A DNA stretch of 33,282 bases. Source: a virus. The stretch is from IMG/VR virus record IMGVR_UViG_3300047089_000316, positions 1 through 33,282 of that record; one strand, written 5' to 3'. This document shows positions 31,839 through 33,282 of the stretch, in pieces. The position numbers and the translations under genes were made by a program. A model generated the notes under the pieces. That model was not told the origin of the DNA, made no database searches, and saw nothing but the letters and a program-made list of their open reading frames with translations. Numbering within the stretch: position 1 is the first letter of the stretch; every line of letters starts with the position of its first letter.

Positions 31839-33282
31839 TCAAATGACTCCCGGTTCTTTTCTGGCGCTGCCACGGCGCCGCATTTTGCTGGTGGTGACGG
31901 CGAGGTCGAGTGCGTCAAAAAGATCTTTGTACTTGTGGTTCGGAAAGAGCACGAGATGTTCGATCAGAAGCGCCTGCGAGCCCTTGCGGAAGAACATGCG
32001 TTTGTCTTCGAAAAGAGCCGACAATTTCCACGCGCGCGTGATCTTGTCCTTGTCCGTTTGAACGCGCTTCAAACGGAGATCCTTGTCGACCTCTTTCAGC
32101 GTTTGGTACTGAGCCGCCTGGTACTGATTGGTTTCAATGCCACAGCGGATCGGCTTCCAGCGCCGATAGTATTCGACGATCTTTTTCGTCTGTGCGCTGA
32201 AGCGCAACTGATCTTCAAAGTAGTCGAGCACGTAGTAGCCACTACGATCCTTGGTGACGCCGATCACGACGATCGCGAACTTGTCGGCTTTCTCGTCTTC
32301 ACTGATCGCCAGATCCACGCCCATGAAGACGCGAAGCGTCTTCGGGTCCGGCCACACGTCATCTGAGAGCTGCTGACAGTAGTCGTACTGAAAGATCTCT
32401 CCCTTCATCGCCTCGGTGTCGCACTGATACTGAGCATTGAAAATGATCAGGCCGGCGCGCTTGCGCCGTTCGAGGAACCACTTCGCGGGGTACTTCTTCG
32501 GCCACGGGCTTCGGCCCTTCTCGTCGAGCGCCGGGATAACTTGGTGGTGCTTCTTGAGCTCGCTTTTGATCAGGTGACCGTACAGATCGTCGTAGTGGTA
32601 GCGCGTCCCGAGCATGTGGTGCTCGCCGCGGTGCGGCACGTTTTCGTCGGGCGGCTCAAGCGTCGGCATGAGCGTGTTGTAAAACCACTTCTGCGTCTTC
32701 TCGCGCTGCAACTTCGTGCGGCTGTTGTCTTCGTCGACCAAGTCGTCCGAGATGATCACGTCGTAGTGCTTCGACACGACCGTGCCTTCGACACCGACGC
32801 ACGTGACAGAAGCTTCTTTCGCGACAATCGTGCGCGGCAACACCTCAATCTCGCGCTCGTCCCACTTGCCAACGCGCTTCGAGTCATAGTAGCGCCCGAA
32901 GATCTCCTGCAGGCGCGTGTTCGTTTCGAAGTGCGACTTGATGTTCTTCAAGAAGCCGCACGCGTTCTGCAACGTCTTCGATGCTATCAAGATCCGTAGA
33001 TTCGGATTCTTGAGTAGAAGGTGAATGACTTTCACCTCAGTGCACGTCGTCGACTTGCCCGCGCCGCGGAAGCAAAGCTGCAAGCTTTCGCCGTGCTCGA
33101 ACTGAAACTGCATCATCGCGAGGTGAAATGGCTCGACCTGCAGTCCGAGCACTTCAGTCGCCAAGATGTCGATCCGGTCGTTGTTGATGACCTGATCGCG
33201 AATCCAGTCGTTCCGGAGCTTGTAGGAGTTCTCGTAGAAGTCGATCAGCTGCGCACGGTCTGCCCGCCGAAGTTGTTTCGGC
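31839..33282 (-). CDS. terL: Terminase large subunit, 5' partial
   Basis: The frame is open from the stop at 31839 to the window edge, so at least 480 residues are visible and the true start lies outside. A TTG at 33164 is unlikely to be the start, because 39 coding-like codons precede it. The ATPase half shows Walker A FRGAGKST (about 33046-33068) and Walker B YDVIISDDLVDE (about 32730-32765). The nuclease half shows the RNase H-type acidic residues in MGVDLAIS (about 32300-32325), CGIETNQYQ (about 32120-32145) and LDLAV near the C-terminus. The protein cuts concatemeric phage DNA and pumps it through the portal. It overlaps or abuts the portal gene, as usual. Confidence 0.95.
   Translation of the reverse strand, partial: PKQLRRADRAQLIDFYENSYKLRNDWIRDQVINNDRIDILATEVLGLQVEPFHLAMMQFQFEHGESLQLCFRGAGKSTTCTEVKVIHLLLKNPNLRILIASKTLQNACGFLKNIKSHFETNTRLQEIFGRYYDSKRVGKWDEREIEVLPRTIVAKEASVTCVGVEGTVVSKHYDVIISDDLVDEDNSRTKLQREKTQKWFYNTLMPTLEPPDENVPHRGEHHMLGTRYHYDDLYGHLIKSELKKHHQVIPALDEKGRSPWPKKYPAKWFLERRKRAGLIIFNAQYQCDTEAMKGEIFQYDYCQQLSDDVWPDPKTLRVFMGVDLAISEDEKADKFAIVVIGVTKDRSGYYVLDYFEDQLRFSAQTKKIVEYYRRWKPIRCGIETNQYQAAQYQTLKEVDKDLRLKRVQTDKDKITRAWKLSALFEDKRMFFRKGSQALLIEHLVLFPNHKYKDLFDALDLAVTTSKMRRRGSARKEPGVI

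Overview
The window is the structural module of a contractile-tailed dsDNA bacteriophage (myovirus type) or a prophage of that kind. Every gene I can support lies on the minus strand, so it reads from position 33282 down to 1 as one tightly packed transcription unit. Neighbouring genes overlap by one to eight bases or are separated by short gaps that mostly carry Shine-Dalgarno sites. The DNA is GC-rich by eye, which produces many long antisense shadow frames. The window holds no host gene, integrase, lysis or replication gene, tRNA or CRISPR array, so the host cannot be named.

Head region, in transcription order: TerL terminase (5' end cut by the window edge), portal, Mu F-like minor head protein, XkdF-type prohead protease, a scaffold candidate with a second in-frame start behind a strong ribosome site, and an HK97-fold major capsid protein. 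Four small unknown genes follow (25.9-24.2 kb). One of them ends with the same W-S/N-G-V-L tail as the scaffold candidate. Next come a methyltransferase-glycosyltransferase-TPR fusion, a small virion-type protein, a tandem zinc-ribbon protein and a 1410-residue fibre-like protein. About half of the fibre is a Ser/Thr/Asp-rich 20-residue repeat.

Neck and tail region: an adaptor carrying an extra Ig-like domain, a head-closure candidate, a Mu G/gp10-like neck protein, an unassigned 415-residue protein, tail sheath, an unknown 147-residue protein, tail tube, a tail assembly chaperone with a complete -1 frameshift cassette (slippery run plus 13-bp stem), and tape measure. The baseplate set follows: LysM-type tube-initiator protein, gpD-like hub, gpV-like spike, a small unknown protein, a gp25-like protein and a J-like wedge. 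The window ends inside a gene (1-957) whose product carries the same repeat motif as the big fibre.

The most interesting points are: (1) the repeat fibre, placed among head genes and close to a virus-encoded glycosyltransferase, which suggests a modified head or neck fibre; (2) the C-terminal tag shared by the scaffold candidate and a post-capsid protein; (3) the nested scaffold start; (4) strong RNA hairpins at the frameshift site, over the protease start codon and at the end of the zinc-ribbon gene. All functions are inferred from residue patterns and gene order; no database search was run.
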